A stretch of DNA of 37,609 nt from JAZNQN01 sp045590195 (GTDB taxonomy: Bacteria > Bacillota > Clostridia > UMGS1883 > UMGS1540), in contig JAZNQN010000069.1 of assembly GCA_045590195.1 (NCBI GenBank), forward strand, positions 1-37,609. The letters are read 5' to 3'. Shown here piece by piece: positions 1 through 8,810 of the stretch. The position numbers were made by a program, and so were the translations under genes. The notes below the pieces were generated by a model that did no database searches, was not told the DNA's origin, and was given only the letters and a program-made list of their open reading frames with translations. Every line of letters starts with the position of its first letter. Positions within the stretch are counted from its first letter, which is position 1.

Positions 1-22
1 AATTTTTGTAGGAGGTGTGAGT

Positions 23-1981
23 ATGGAAAATAAATTAAAAATTTTACAAATGGACCCATATCTTGAGCCTTACGAAAAAGATTTAAATTTACGAAAAGAA
101 AAATTTGATAAAAAGCTTAAAGAGCTTAAAAAAGGCAAAAAGCTTTACGATTTTGCAAACGGTCACCATTACTTTGGCTTTCATAAAGAGGACGGGAGTT
201 TTGTTTACCGCGAATGGGCGCCGGGTGCCGATAAAATGTATTTTACAGGGGATTTCTGCGGCTGGGATACAGAAAAACACGAAATGACAAATATTGGCGG
301 CGGAGTTTTTGAAATAAAGCTTTCTGAAAACGCACCAAAGAGCGGCGAAAAGGTACAAGCTATTGTAATAAAAAACGGCGAAATGCTTAGAAGAGTTCCT
401 GCATATGCCACAAGGGTTGTGCAGGACGATAAAACGTATCTGTGGTGCGCCGAAATTGAAAAAGAAGATAGCTTTTTGTGGGAAGATAGCGGCTTTACCC
501 CTTCCAAAACTCCTTTTATTTACGAGTGTCATATAGGTATGGCAGGGGAAGAGGGAAAGGTTTCAACCTACAGGGAATTTACAAAGAACATACTGCCAAG
601 GGTTAAGGCGGCAGGGTATAACACCTTGCAGATAATGGCAATTATGGAACACCCTTACTATGGCTCATTTGGCTATCAGGTTTCATCGTTTTTTGCGCCG
701 TCGTCACGCTTTGGGTGTGCCGATGATTTAAAAGAGCTTGTAAATACGGCTCACAAAATGGGAATTGCAGTACTACTTGACGTGGTTCATTCCCACGCCG
801 TAAAAAATACAAACGAGGGGCTTAATCTCTTTGACGGTACGCCCTATCAGTATTTTCACGATGGGGCACGCGGCGAGCATCCTGCCTGGGGAACAAAGCT
901 TTTCGATTATGGCAAAGGCGAGGTTTTACATTTTCTTTTGTCAAACCTTAAATACTGGATGGAGCGCTTTCATTTTGATGGCTTCCGCTTTGATGGCGTA
1001 ACCTCAATGCTTTATAAAAACCACGCTCTTGAAAGTGCATTTACAAATTACGGTATGTATTTTTCAGAAAATACCGATACCGATGCGGTTTTATATCTGC
1101 AACTTGCAAATCATCTTATTCATTCAATTAACAAAAAGGCAATAACCATTTCCGAGGATATGTCGGGAATGCCGGGAATGTGCCTGCCTATAAAAGATGG
1201 TGGTATTGGCTTTGATTTTCGCCTTTCAATGGGTGTGCCCGATTTGTGGATTAAAATGCTTAAAGAGCAAAAAGACGATGACTGGGATATGGGTAACCTT
1301 TATTTTGAGCTTACAAGAAGGCGCGAGGGCGAAAAAAATATAGGCTACAGCGAAAGCCACGACCAGGCTCTGGTTGGCGATAAAACTATAATGTTTCGCC
1401 TGTGCGACGCCGAAATGTATACTTCAATGGCAAAAAACAGCCAAAGCATTGTAATAGACAGGGGAATTGCCCTTCACAAAATGATAAGGCTTATAACAGC
1501 CGCTCTTTCGGGAGAAGGTTATCTTAATTTTATGGGCAACGAATTTGGCCACCCCGAATGGATTGATTTTCCAAGAGAAGGAAATAACTGGAGCTATCAC
1601 TACTGCAGAAGGCAGTGGTCGCTGGCCGATAACAGCGCCCTTCGCTATGGCGGGCTTTTGGAGTTTGACAAGGCTATGATTTCGCTTTTGAAAGATGAAA
1701 AGCTCCTTTCAAAGGAAAGCGTGCAAAGGTACATTCATCAGGGGGATAAGGTTATAATTTTCAGCAAGGGCAAATTTACCTTCGCCTTTAATTTCAGCAG
1801 CAACTCTTTTGAAGGATATAAAATTCCTGCTGAAAAAGGGAAATACAATGTAGTTTTGTCAAGCGATGATGAAATTTTCGGCGGTTTTCAAAGAGCAGGC
1901 AAAGATATAACTTATACTGCTGATGACGGATTTTTATGTTATCTGCCATCACGCACGGCAATAGTTTTCAAAAAGAAATAG
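23..1981 (+). CDS. glgB: 1,4-alpha-glucan branching enzyme, GH13 (eukaryote-like type)
   Basis: It forms alpha-1,6 branches in glycogen in the cytoplasm. An N-terminal CBM48-like region (YREWAPGA, GDFCGWD, about residues 60-85) precedes the GH13 barrel. Visible catalytic motifs are DVVHSHA, GFRFDGVTSMLY (nucleophile Asp about 324), ISEDMSG (acid/base Glu about 378) and ESHDQA (Asp about 447). The ESHDQALVGDKT and SEDMSGMP wording resembles eukaryotic-type branching enzymes rather than the longer E. coli type. I chose ATG 23 (652 aa): GGAGG at 11-15 is 7 nt upstream, whereas an in-frame GTG at 17 lies too close to it. galM follows after 9 nt, so it is the first visible gene of a sugar operon whose promoter lies outside the window. 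Confidence 0.93.
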   Translation: MENKLKILQMDPYLEPYEKDLNLRKEKFDKKLKELKKGKKLYDFANGHHYFGFHKEDGSFVYREWAPGADKMYFTGDFCGWDTEKHEMTNIGGGVFEIKLSENAPKSGEKVQAIVIKNGEMLRRVPAYATRVVQDDKTYLWCAEIEKEDSFLWEDSGFTPSKTPFIYECHIGMAGEEGKVSTYREFTKNILPRVKAAGYNTLQIMAIMEHPYYGSFGYQVSSFFAPSSRFGCADDLKELVNTAHKMGIAVLLDVVHSHAVKNTNEGLNLFDGTPYQYFHDGARGEHPAWGTKLFDYGKGEVLHFLLSNLKYWMERFHFDGFRFDGVTSMLYKNHALESAFTNYGMYFSENTDTDAVLYLQLANHLIHSINKKAITISEDMSGMPGMCLPIKDGGIGFDFRLSMGVPDLWIKMLKEQKDDDWDMGNLYFELTRRREGEKNIGYSESHDQALVGDKTIMFRLCDAEMYTSMAKNSQSIVIDRGIALHKMIRLITAALSGEGYLNFMGNEFGHPEWIDFPREGNNWSYHYCRRQWSLADNSALRYGGLLEFDKAMISLLKDEKLLSKESVQRYIHQGDKVIIFSKGKFTFAFNFSSNSFEGYKIPAEKGKYNVVLSSDDEIFGGFQRAGKDITYTADDGFLCYLPSRTAIVFKKK

Positions 1982-1990
1982 GAGAAAAAT

Positions 1991-3013
1991 ATGGCAATTA
2001 CAAAAACAAAAATTGGAGAACATAGTGGACAAGATATATATAGTTTCCGCCTTGAAACAGAAAAGCTTACTGCCGAAATTTTAAATTACGGTGGTATAGT
2101 TAAAAGCCTTATTTATAAAGGGGTTGACGTGGTACTTGGCAGAGATACCCTTGAAGATTATCTTAATAATACGGGCTGTTTTGGCGCAACCATAGGCCGA
2201 AATTCAAACAGAATTGAAAACTCTGAATTTTGCCTTTCGGGAAAAGTATATAAGCTTTTCCCAAATAACGGCAGAAATAACCTTCACGGAGGAAGAGAAG
2301 GCTTTGACAAAAAGGTTTGGAATTGGAAAATGGACGATGGCGATGAGCCTTCACTTATCCTTTCCTATATAAGCCCTGATGGCGAGGAGGGTTTCCCTTT
2401 TGAGGCAAGGGTAAAAGTTACATTTACAGTTACAAAAGACAGTGCCCTTAAAATTCATTACGAAGGCGATGCTGATGGCGAAACCATTTTGAATATGACA
2501 AACCATTCCTATTTTAATTTAAACGGTCACGATAGCGGCACAATTGATAATCACACTCTTTCCCTTGACTGCGATTTTTATACTCCAAACACCGATGAAT
2601 GTATGCCTACGGGCGAGGTTTTGTCGGTTAAAGGAACGCCCTTCGATTTTTCATCTCCTGAAAATTTTGGCGAAAGGTTTGCTGCAAAATATGGCCAACT
2701 TGAGCTTTTTGGCGGCTTTGACCATAACTTTGCCTTAAATGGAAGAGGCTACAGAAAAATAGGAACTTTCTGCGGCGACAAATCGGGAATTAAAATGGAA
2801 ATTTTAACCGACTTGCCTGCAGTTCAGCTTTACAGCGGCAACTGGATTGATGAAGAAATGGTTTGCAAAGGAGGTGCAAAATACAAAAAACATGGTGGCC
2901 TTTGTTTTGAAACTCAGGTTTTTCCAAACAATTTAAAGTTTTCACATTTCCCTTCGTCAATTCTTAAAAAAGGCGAAAAATACGATACAACTACAACTTA
3001 CAGATTTATTTAG
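1991..3013 (+). CDS. galM: Aldose 1-epimerase (mutarotase)
   Basis: It interconverts alpha and beta anomers of aldoses such as glucose and galactose in the cytoplasm. The 340-aa length is usual for the family. Family motifs are NLHGGREGFDKKVW (binding His about residue 98), NMTNHSYFNLNG (catalytic His in the middle of the protein), TDLPAVQLYSGNW and GLCFETQVFP with the catalytic Glu near the C-terminus. The GGAG ribosome binding site begins at the last base of the glgB stop codon, so translation is tightly coupled. Its place between a branching enzyme and a GH1 glycosidase fits handling of sugars released by the glycosidase. Confidence 0.93.
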   Translation: MAITKTKIGEHSGQDIYSFRLETEKLTAEILNYGGIVKSLIYKGVDVVLGRDTLEDYLNNTGCFGATIGRNSNRIENSEFCLSGKVYKLFPNNGRNNLHGGREGFDKKVWNWKMDDGDEPSLILSYISPDGEEGFPFEARVKVTFTVTKDSALKIHYEGDADGETILNMTNHSYFNLNGHDSGTIDNHTLSLDCDFYTPNTDECMPTGEVLSVKGTPFDFSSPENFGERFAAKYGQLELFGGFDHNFALNGRGYRKIGTFCGDKSGIKMEILTDLPAVQLYSGNWIDEEMVCKGGAKYKKHGGLCFETQVFPNNLKFSHFPSSILKKGEKYDTTTTYRFI

Positions 3014-3022
3014 GAGGCAATT

Positions 3023-4273
3023 ATGAACGATGTTTTTGCACTGAAAGATTTTTCTTTCCCTGAAAACTTTTTCTTCGGCAGCGGCTACGCAGGCCATCAG
3101 GTTGAGGGAAACAATGTAAATTCACAGTGGTGGCACTACGAGCAGGAGGGCAGATATCAGCATAAATCAGGCCTTGCTTGTAACAGTTACGAAATGTACG
3201 AAACAGATGTAAATTTAGCCCACACTTTAGGCCACGAGGCTTTTCGTACTTCTGTTGAGTGGAGCCGAATAGAGCCGAATGAGGGTGAATTTTGCGAGGA
3301 GGCAATAGAGCATTATGTTAAGTTTTTTTCCTCCCTTCGTGAAAAGGGCATTAAGGTTTTTGCAACAATGCACCACGGCACACATCCTATGTGGTTTGAG
3401 GAAAAAGGCAGCTTTACAAACCTTGAAAACTTAAAATACTTTGAAAGATATCTTGAAAAAGTTGTGCCACGCATTGCACCTTATGTAGACTACTGGAATG
3501 TTATAAACGAGTTTAATTTATGCGATGCTGACTATAAGCTTGGCGCTATAAGATTTCACGCAAGAGGATATCATATAATTAAAAAATATTCCTCTGCGCC
3601 CATATCTTCCTCTCATGCCCTTGTGCTTTATCAGCCATGGCGTTTTCATGATAGGTGGGATAACGCCATAAACGAAATACGTGATTTACAAAACCACGAA
3701 TTTTTCTTTCACGCCATACGTGAAGGGGAGCTACTTTACCCTTTCCGCGATGCAGTTTACGATAAAGAGCTGAAGGGAGCGGCAGATTTCTGGTCGGTTA
3801 ATACATATGTGCGCTCTTTAACTGATGCAAGAAAAGCCGTTCATAAACGCCAGAGATATAAATATTCTCACTTTAAAATGATTGAAAGCGATTTTTATAT
3901 TGAGGAAATGAACCCCGAATGTATGATTGCAAATTTAACCCGCCTTAAAGATAAGCCCGTAATTATCACAGAAAACGGCCTCTCCTGCAATGATGACCGC
4001 TTCCGCATTGTGTGGATAGCCCTTTATTTAAGCGCCCTTCACGATGCTATGGAAATGGGAATTGACGTTCGCGGATATTTATACTGGTCGCTTCTTGATA
4101 ACTTTGAGTGGGGCTCTTTTGACCCTACCTTCGGCCTTTGCGCGGTTAACCGCGAAACCTTTGAAAGAACAATAAAACCCAGCGCATATTTCTATAAAGA
4201 AATAATTGAAAATAAAGGCTTTTCACAGGAAATACTGCGTAAATATTTAAACGAAATACCTACAACAAAATAA
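3023..4273 (+). CDS. GH1 family glycosidase (beta-glucosidase-like)
   Basis: This is a retaining beta-glycosidase of family GH1, predicted cytoplasmic because there is no signal peptide. The N-terminus has FFFGSGYAGHQVEGNNVNSQ. The acid/base motif reads NVINEFN (Glu about 163), where most GH1 enzymes have NEP, so Phe replaces the Pro. The nucleophile motif is VIITENGLSC (Glu about 317), and YWSLLDNFEWG lies near the C-terminus. At 416 aa it is shorter than the typical 440-480. The ribosome binding site is AGGAGG about 7 nt upstream. Substrate cannot be told from sequence: free or phosphorylated beta-glucosides, or other beta-glycosides, are possible. It is the last gene of the operon and is followed by a strong terminator. 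Confidence 0.88.
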   Translation: MNDVFALKDFSFPENFFFGSGYAGHQVEGNNVNSQWWHYEQEGRYQHKSGLACNSYEMYETDVNLAHTLGHEAFRTSVEWSRIEPNEGEFCEEAIEHYVKFFSSLREKGIKVFATMHHGTHPMWFEEKGSFTNLENLKYFERYLEKVVPRIAPYVDYWNVINEFNLCDADYKLGAIRFHARGYHIIKKYSSAPISSSHALVLYQPWRFHDRWDNAINEIRDLQNHEFFFHAIREGELLYPFRDAVYDKELKGAADFWSVNTYVRSLTDARKAVHKRQRYKYSHFKMIESDFYIEEMNPECMIANLTRLKDKPVIITENGLSCNDDRFRIVWIALYLSALHDAMEMGIDVRGYLYWSLLDNFEWGSFDPTFGLCAVNRETFERTIKPSAYFYKEIIENKGFSQEILRKYLNEIPTTK

Positions 4274-4274
4274 T

Positions 4275-4306
4275 AAAACAGGTGCAGATTTCTCTGCACC
4301 TGTTTT
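4275..4306 (+). terminator. Rho-independent terminator after the GH1 gene
   Basis: A perfect 14-bp stem (4275-4288 with 4293-4306, loop TTTC) has an A-run at its 5' foot and a T-run at its 3' foot. It begins two bases after the GH1 stop codon. Confidence 0.9.
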
Positions 4307-4426
4307 GCTATTCTGGGAGGGGGAAGGGATAGGAAAAAATGTTTCAGAATGGACAAACTGAACCCGCAGGGGGTACCCGAAAGCGTACGTTGTACGCTGA
4401 GAGGTGAAGTTTGTTCATAGCAAAAG
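4303..4426. other. Foldback element in gene-free stretch 4274-4636
   Basis: This part of the 363-nt gap has nested inverted repeats. The outer arms are TTTTGCTA (4303-4310) and TAGCAAAA (about 4419-4426). Inside are ATTCTG (4310-4315) with CAGAAT (about 4344-4349), and GGACAAACT (about 4351) with AGTTTGTTC (about 4409-4417). The last arm encloses AGCGTAC-GTT-GTACGCT. Together they could form a three-way junction. It shares T bases with the upstream terminator and sits upstream of the lysA promoter, so it is probably not in the lysA leader. No ORF with coding character is visible. The family is not recognised. Confidence 0.5.
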
Positions 4427-4462
4427 GCTTAGATTAAAGAAAAATCTTTTGATTTTTTACCT

Positions 4463-4516
4463 GACAATCCCTCAGTCAAGCATAACACTTGACAGCTCCC
4501 TTTACACAAGGGAGCC
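4463..4516. repeat. Double-hairpin intergenic palindromic repeat
   Basis: Two adjacent hairpins: GTCAAG (4475-4480) with CTTGAC (4488-4493), then GCTCCCTT (4495-4502) with AAGGGAGC (4508-4515). The layout (CTCAGTCA... then ...GACAGCTCCC, TTTACACAAGGGAGCC) resembles small palindromic repeats scattered between genes in gut Clostridia genomes. That resemblance is from memory; only one copy is present here. Confidence 0.5.
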
Positions 4517-4568
4517 ATTTAAAAGTTGCCTTTTGCGCTCTGGGCATTTTTAACATCCCTTTTTTTAT

Positions 4569-4597
4569 TTGACAATAATTTACTGTTGTGATATAAT
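4569..4597 (+). promoter_or_regulatory. Sigma-A type promoter of the lysA operon
   Basis: TTGACA (4569-4574), a 17-bp spacer, then TATAAT (4592-4597): an exact consensus match. It lies about 40 bp upstream of the lysA start codon and is the only obvious promoter for the operon running to 10232. Confidence 0.9.
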
Positions 4598-4636
4598 TTA
4601 TTATGATAAAATAGGCACTTATAGGATGTGATTATT

Positions 4637-5935
4637 ATGTTAATTTCAAAGGCACTTTCAGTAAATGGTGAGGGTAATTTAACCATTGGCGGAGCCGACA
4701 CTATGGCACTTGCCAAAACATTTAAAACCCCTCTTTATGTATATGACGAAAACTTGATTGTTGAAAATATAGCTTCTTACCGCGATGCCATAAAAGAATA
4801 TTATGGCGGCAACGGTATGGTTTGCTTTGCTTCAAAGGCTTTTTCCTGCAAAGAAATGGTTAGAATAGCCGGCAGAGAAGGCATTGGCCTTGATACTGTT
4901 TCGGGAGGCGAGCTTTATACTGCACAAAGCGTAGATTTTCCCCTTGAAAAAGTTGTAATGCACGGCAGTAATAAAGATTTTGAAGAGCTTGAAGCGGCAG
5001 TATCGCTTGGCGTTGGCAGAATTGTTGCCGATAGCGCCGAGGAGCTTCAGATAATTGATTCAATTGCAAAAACCCTTTCAAAAAAACCAAAGGTTCTGCT
5101 GCGAATTAAACCGGGAGTTGAGGCACACACTCACGAATTTATTCAAACCGGACAAAACGACAGTAAGTTTGGCGTTTCCCTTGAAGGAGGCGAGGCTTTT
5201 GAAGTTTTCCAAAATGCCAACAGGCTTCATAATATAGAGCTTTGCGGCGTTCACAGCCACATTGGCTCACAAATTTTTGACGAAGAGCCTTTCGTATTTG
5301 CGGCAAAGCTTTTAATCAGCTTTATGGCAAAGGTTAAAAAAGAGCTTGGAATAAATCTTTACGAACTTAACCTTGGCGGCGGCTTTGGTATTAAATATAC
5401 TGAAAAGGACAGGCCTAAACCATACTCCGTTTATATGAAAGATTTGCTTTACGCAGTTAAGGCAAAATGCAACGACCTTAAATTCCCCGAGCCTTTTATT
5501 ATTGTTGAGCCGGGCAGGTCAATTGTTGGTGCTGCAGGTATAACTCTTTATAACGTTGGAGAGATTAAAAACATTCCCGGAATCAGAAAATATGTTTCCG
5601 TAAACGGCGGCATGGCCGATAATCCGCGCTATATTATGTATGGTGCAGAGTATGAGGCTGTGGTTTGCAACAACCCTTATGGCGAGAAAAGCGAAAAGGT
5701 TACAATTGCAGGCAAATGCTGTGAATCGGGCGATATTTTGATTAAAGATGCGAAAATACCTCCTGTTAAAAGGGGCGATGTTTTAGCCGTTTTGTCAACA
5801 GGGGCTTATAACTATTCTATGTCAAGCAATTATAACCGCCTGCCACGCCCTGCAGTAGTAATGGTGCGTGATGGCGTTCCAAGAATAATAGTAAAACGCG
5901 AAAGCTATGAAGATATTGTGAGGAATGATATATAA
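4637..5935 (+). CDS. lysA: Diaminopimelate decarboxylase
   Basis: This PLP enzyme (fold type III) converts meso-diaminopimelate to L-lysine, the last step of lysine synthesis. Motifs are CFASKAFS with the PLP lysine at about residue 67, HGSNKDFEEL, GVHSHIGSQI (His about 206), a glycine-rich LGGGFG, VEPGRSIV and CCESGD (Cys about 361-362, substrate contact from the partner subunit). The 432-aa length is normal. ATG 4637 is chosen because AGGA (4623-4626) is 10 nt upstream; the in-frame GTG at 4628 touches that site. Its stop codon shares one base with the start of the next gene. Confidence 0.95.
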   Translation: MLISKALSVNGEGNLTIGGADTMALAKTFKTPLYVYDENLIVENIASYRDAIKEYYGGNGMVCFASKAFSCKEMVRIAGREGIGLDTVSGGELYTAQSVDFPLEKVVMHGSNKDFEELEAAVSLGVGRIVADSAEELQIIDSIAKTLSKKPKVLLRIKPGVEAHTHEFIQTGQNDSKFGVSLEGGEAFEVFQNANRLHNIELCGVHSHIGSQIFDEEPFVFAAKLLISFMAKVKKELGINLYELNLGGGFGIKYTEKDRPKPYSVYMKDLLYAVKAKCNDLKFPEPFIIVEPGRSIVGAAGITLYNVGEIKNIPGIRKYVSVNGGMADNPRYIMYGAEYEAVVCNNPYGEKSEKVTIAGKCCESGDILIKDAKIPPVKRGDVLAVLSTGAYNYSMSSNYNRLPRPAVVMVRDGVPRIIVKRESYEDIVRNDI

Positions 5936-6576
5936 TGACAGGTATTCAGGAATATATACTTCGCTTGCCTATAATTTTAATGGCAATTACAATTCACGAA
6001 TATGCCCACGGATATGCCGCACTGAAAATGGGCGATGGTACTGCCAAAATGCAGGGCAGGTTGTCACTAAACCCTTTGGCGCATATGGACCCCATTGGTG
6101 CGCTTTGTATGCTACTTTTTCGCTTTGGCTGGGCAAAGCCTGTGCCAATAAACCCTTATAATTTTCGTGACAGAAAAAAGGGAACAATGATAGTTTCAAT
6201 TGCAGGGCCTCTTTCAAATTTGTTTTTGGCCCTTGTAGGGGCGGTGCTTTGGGGCGTTTTAGCAAGGTATGCAGTTTATTTTGGCAATTCGATTTTTGTG
6301 GAAATTTTAGAAGGAATTTTCATACAGATGATTTTGCTTAACATTTCCTTTGCAGTGTTTAACTTAATTCCTCTGCCACCGCTTGACGGCTCTAAAATTT
6401 TAGGGGCACTTCTGCCTGCGAAATATTACTACAAGCTTTTGCAGTACGAAAGATATGCCTTCCCCATATTGATAGTTCTTATGGCAACAGGCGTTTTAAA
6501 TAATATTTTATCCTTTTTCATAAATCCCCTTTGGAGCGGGTTTATAAATATTGTCAGATTAATAGGTGGAATATGA
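5935..6576 (+). CDS. Site-2 protease family (M50) membrane metalloprotease
   Basis: This is an intramembrane zinc metalloprotease of the short M50 group (YwhC-like). The N-terminal membrane helix carries HEYAH (zinc ligands His21 and His25, catalytic Glu22). The second signature, NLIPLPPLDG (Asp about 151), supplies the third zinc ligand. Several further hydrophobic segments are present, and the 213-aa length suits the minimal, PDZ-less type. The substrate is unknown. The start overlaps the lysA stop by one base and the end overlaps scpA by four bases, so it is translationally coupled in the operon. This gene commonly sits beside scpAB in Firmicutes. Confidence 0.9.
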   Translation: MTGIQEYILRLPIILMAITIHEYAHGYAALKMGDGTAKMQGRLSLNPLAHMDPIGALCMLLFRFGWAKPVPINPYNFRDRKKGTMIVSIAGPLSNLFLALVGAVLWGVLARYAVYFGNSIFVEILEGIFIQMILLNISFAVFNLIPLPPLDGSKILGALLPAKYYYKLLQYERYAFPILIVLMATGVLNNILSFFINPLWSGFINIVRLIGGI

Positions 6577-7301
6577 GCAGTTTAAAAGTTTCCCTCGAAA
6601 TTTATAACGGCCCCCTTGATTTACTTTTAACTTTAATACAAAAGAATAAGCTTGATATTTTTGATATTCCAATTGCGGAAATTACAAATCAGTATATTGC
6701 CGAGCTTGACTTAATGCGTGCGGAAGATGCCGAAATTACGGGCGATTTTATAGTAATGGCTTCAAGCCTTATGCATATGAAATCGAGGGCACTGCTGCCA
6801 AGAGCCACCGAGGCTGACGATGATGAGCTTACCCCCGAAGAGCTTTCACAAAGGCTTTATGAATATCAGAAAATTAAAATGGCGGCAAAAGCGCTTGAGC
6901 AAAACCAGTTTGCAACTGCGGCAAATTACTTTAAAAAGCCCGAAGTTATTGAGGCGGCGCCTCCCGTAAACGAAATTTTGCAGAAGGATATTTTGTTTGA
7001 AGCCTTTGCGGCGGTACTTGAGCGACTCGATGAAAGAGCCGAGCCTACAATGGATAACTTTAAGGGCATTGTCCACAAAGAAAAAGTTTCTCTGCCCGAT
7101 AAAATACGAGATGTTTTTGAAATTGTAAAAAGCAGTCGCAAAACCTCGTTTTACAGAGTTTTCGATGGCCTTTCCTCCCGTGCCGAGGTTATAACCGTTT
7201 TTCTGGCAGTTCTTCATTTAATTTCCAGAGGAAGAATAAAAGCCCTTGGCGAAGGGGAGAATATAATATTAACAAATACCGGTGATGAAGATGATGAATA
7301 A
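6573..7301 (+). CDS. scpA: Segregation and condensation protein A (kleisin)
   Basis: ScpA is the kleisin subunit that bridges the SMC dimer and ScpB in chromosome condensation and segregation. The N-terminus has the family signature YNGPLDLLLTLIQKNKLDIFDIPIAEI. A central acidic linker (TEADDDELTPEEL) follows, and a C-terminal winged-helix region (VITVFLAVLHLISRGRIKA) binds the SMC head. The start is ATG 6573, with AGGTGGA at 6564-6570 and an ATGA overlap with the protease stop. A longer reading from 6531 would run deep into the upstream gene and lacks family similarity. The resulting length is 242 aa. Confidence 0.93.
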   Translation: MSSLKVSLEIYNGPLDLLLTLIQKNKLDIFDIPIAEITNQYIAELDLMRAEDAEITGDFIVMASSLMHMKSRALLPRATEADDDELTPEELSQRLYEYQKIKMAAKALEQNQFATAANYFKKPEVIEAAPPVNEILQKDILFEAFAAVLERLDERAEPTMDNFKGIVHKEKVSLPDKIRDVFEIVKSSRKTSFYRVFDGLSSRAEVITVFLAVLHLISRGRIKALGEGENIILTNTGDEDDE

Positions 7302-7842
7302 GTTGCATTTTGCAGTTGAAGCAATTCTTTTTTCCTGTGCCGATGCGGTTTCGGTAGCGGAAATTGCTGCAGCTCTCGATGTGTCAGGCGATGTGGCAAA
7401 AGATATTGTTTTGGAGCTTTCAAAAGAATATGATAAACAGCATCGCGGCTTTAAAATTATAAAAATTGAAGATGGTTTTCAAATTTGCTCCCGTGAAGAT
7501 TATTACGATTATATCCGCTCGGTAACTCAGCCAAGGCGAAAACAGGGCCTTTCAATGGCGGCCCTTGAAACCCTTTCAATTATCGCTTACAATCAGCCAA
7601 TTACAAGAAGCAGGGTTGAATTTATAAGAGGGGTTGACTGTACCGGCAGTATTCAAAGGCTTTCAGAGCGAGGCTTAATTGACGAGGTTGGCAGAATGGA
7701 CACCCCCGGCAAACCAATTCTTTATGGTACAACCGATGAATTTTTGCGTTGTTTCGGCCTTGAATCAATTGCCGATTTGCCCGAAATTGGCGAGCCGCCA
7801 AAACAGGAGAGCTTTCTTGAAAACAGCGAGGAGGCAAAATGA
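7291..7842 (+). CDS. scpB: Segregation and condensation protein B
   Basis: ScpB dimerises through winged-helix domains and binds ScpA to regulate the SMC ATPase. Motifs are FAVEAILFS at the N-terminus, a central ETLSIIAYNQPITRS typical of the family, and RGLIDEVGRMDTPGKPILYGTT, FLRCFGL near the C-terminus. The start is uncertain: in-frame GTG 7282 and ATGs at 7285, 7291 and 7294 all lie inside the scpA end. I chose 7291 for its 6-nt spacing from GGTG at 7281; any alternative changes only one to three residues at the N-terminus. The stop overlaps the next gene by ATGA. Confidence 0.92.
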   Translation: MMNKLHFAVEAILFSCADAVSVAEIAAALDVSGDVAKDIVLELSKEYDKQHRGFKIIKIEDGFQICSREDYYDYIRSVTQPRRKQGLSMAALETLSIIAYNQPITRSRVEFIRGVDCTGSIQRLSERGLIDEVGRMDTPGKPILYGTTDEFLRCFGLESIADLPEIGEPPKQESFLENSEEAK

Positions 7843-8396
7843 TTATTGCTTTAATTATTCTTTGCCTTATTGCGGCAATTCTTATTTGCCCCTTGAATGC
7901 CGAAATATCTTATCTTCTTTATAAAGGCGAAAACGTTTTAAAAGTTAAAATAGGGCCTTTAAAACCTTTTATAACCGTTTACAAAAGCGGCGAAAAAAAT
8001 CAGAAAAAAAGCGGCAAAAATGATGGCGGCGAAAAGAAAAAAACTGAAATGACAATTGAAATTATTAAAGATATAATTTCAGAGATTGCACTGCTTTTTT
8101 CTTATTTTAAACGCCACTTAAAAATTTTAAACTTAAAGCTTCATTTTCATATAGGAGCAGACGATGCCGCCCTTACAGGCATTTTGTCAGGCGGGGCATG
8201 GGGCATGGCTTACGATATAGCCGCTCTTATTGAAAATAAGTTTAACTTAAAAAACAAAAACATTCACGTTTGCCCCAATTTTACAGAAAAAGTTTTCGAA
8301 ACCGATATTTCTGTGCGCCTTTCGGTAAAAGTTTTTTATCTTTTAATTTTTGCCGTTAAAACATATAGAGCAGTAAAAAAACTAAAGTTATTTTAG
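7839..8396 (+). CDS. DUF2953 family membrane-anchored protein
   Basis: This 185-aa protein has an N-terminal membrane segment (IIALIILCLIAAILICPL), a beta-rich stretch (AEISYLLYKGENVLKVKIGP), a lysine-rich hydrophilic linker (about residues 47-72) and a C-terminal part ending LKLHFHIGADDAALTGILSG and a second hydrophobic segment. This pattern and the position directly between scpB and ytfJ are typical of the DUF2953 family in spore-forming Firmicutes. The function is unknown; a sporulation link is inferred only from the ytfJ neighbour. The ribosome binding site GAGGAGGC sits inside the end of scpB. Confidence 0.78.
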   Translation: MIIALIILCLIAAILICPLNAEISYLLYKGENVLKVKIGPLKPFITVYKSGEKNQKKSGKNDGGEKKKTEMTIEIIKDIISEIALLFSYFKRHLKILNLKLHFHIGADDAALTGILSGGAWGMAYDIAALIENKFNLKNKNIHVCPNFTEKVFETDISVRLSVKVFYLLIFAVKTYRAVKKLKLF

Positions 8397-8411
8397 AAAG
8401 GAAGTATTACT

Positions 8412-8810
8412 ATGAGCGAACATCCTATTTCAGATCTTGTAACAAATGCTATGCAGAGCATTAAAGAAATGGTAGATGTAAATACCATTGTTGGAAACCC
8501 TATCGAAACAAGCGATGGAGTTACCATTATTCCAATTTCCCGCGTGGGCTTTGGCTTTGCCGCAGGCGGAAGCGAATTTGAGCCAAAACGCGAAAAAACT
8601 ACCGATGGCCTTTTTGGCGGCGGAAGCGGAGCAGGGGTTTCAATTACTCCTATTGGTTTTCTTGTGGTTTCAGGGGGCGATGTTAAAATGATTCCCGTTT
8701 CAAACGAGACAGGCGCAGCTATTGATAAAATACTTCAAACAGTTCCCGTAGCAGTTGACAAAATAACAGAGTATTTCAAGAAAAGAAAAGAGAAGAAGGA
8801 AGAAATCTGA
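8412..8810 (+). CDS. ytfJ: Sporulation protein of the YtfJ/GerW family
   Basis: This 132-aa protein matches the YtfJ (GerW) family: N-terminal HPISDLVTNAMQSIKEMVDV, then VGNPIETSDGVTIIPISRVGFGFAAGG, a Gly-rich patch (GLFGGGSGAGVSI), then PIGFLVVSGGDVKMIPV and a basic KKRKEKKEE tail. In Bacillus the family is made in the forespore and needed for normal germination; the biochemical role is unresolved. It supports a spore-forming host. The ribosome binding site AAAGGAAG is 7-8 nt upstream. The stop codon shares its last base with the next start. Confidence 0.92.
   Translation: MSEHPISDLVTNAMQSIKEMVDVNTIVGNPIETSDGVTIIPISRVGFGFAAGGSEFEPKREKTTDGLFGGGSGAGVSITPIGFLVVSGGDVKMIPVSNETGAAIDKILQTVPVAVDKITEYFKKRKEKKEEI

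Noticed and set aside
17..22. GTG start for the branching enzyme
   Set aside because: It lies one base from the GGAGG site; the ATG at 23 has proper spacing.
4350..4430. CTGAGA with a GGGG...ACCC context, reminiscent of a TPP riboswitch
   Set aside because: The second conserved half of the TPP aptamer (ACC...TGAACCTGAT and the GCG...GGGA end) is absent, and the lysA promoter lies downstream of it.
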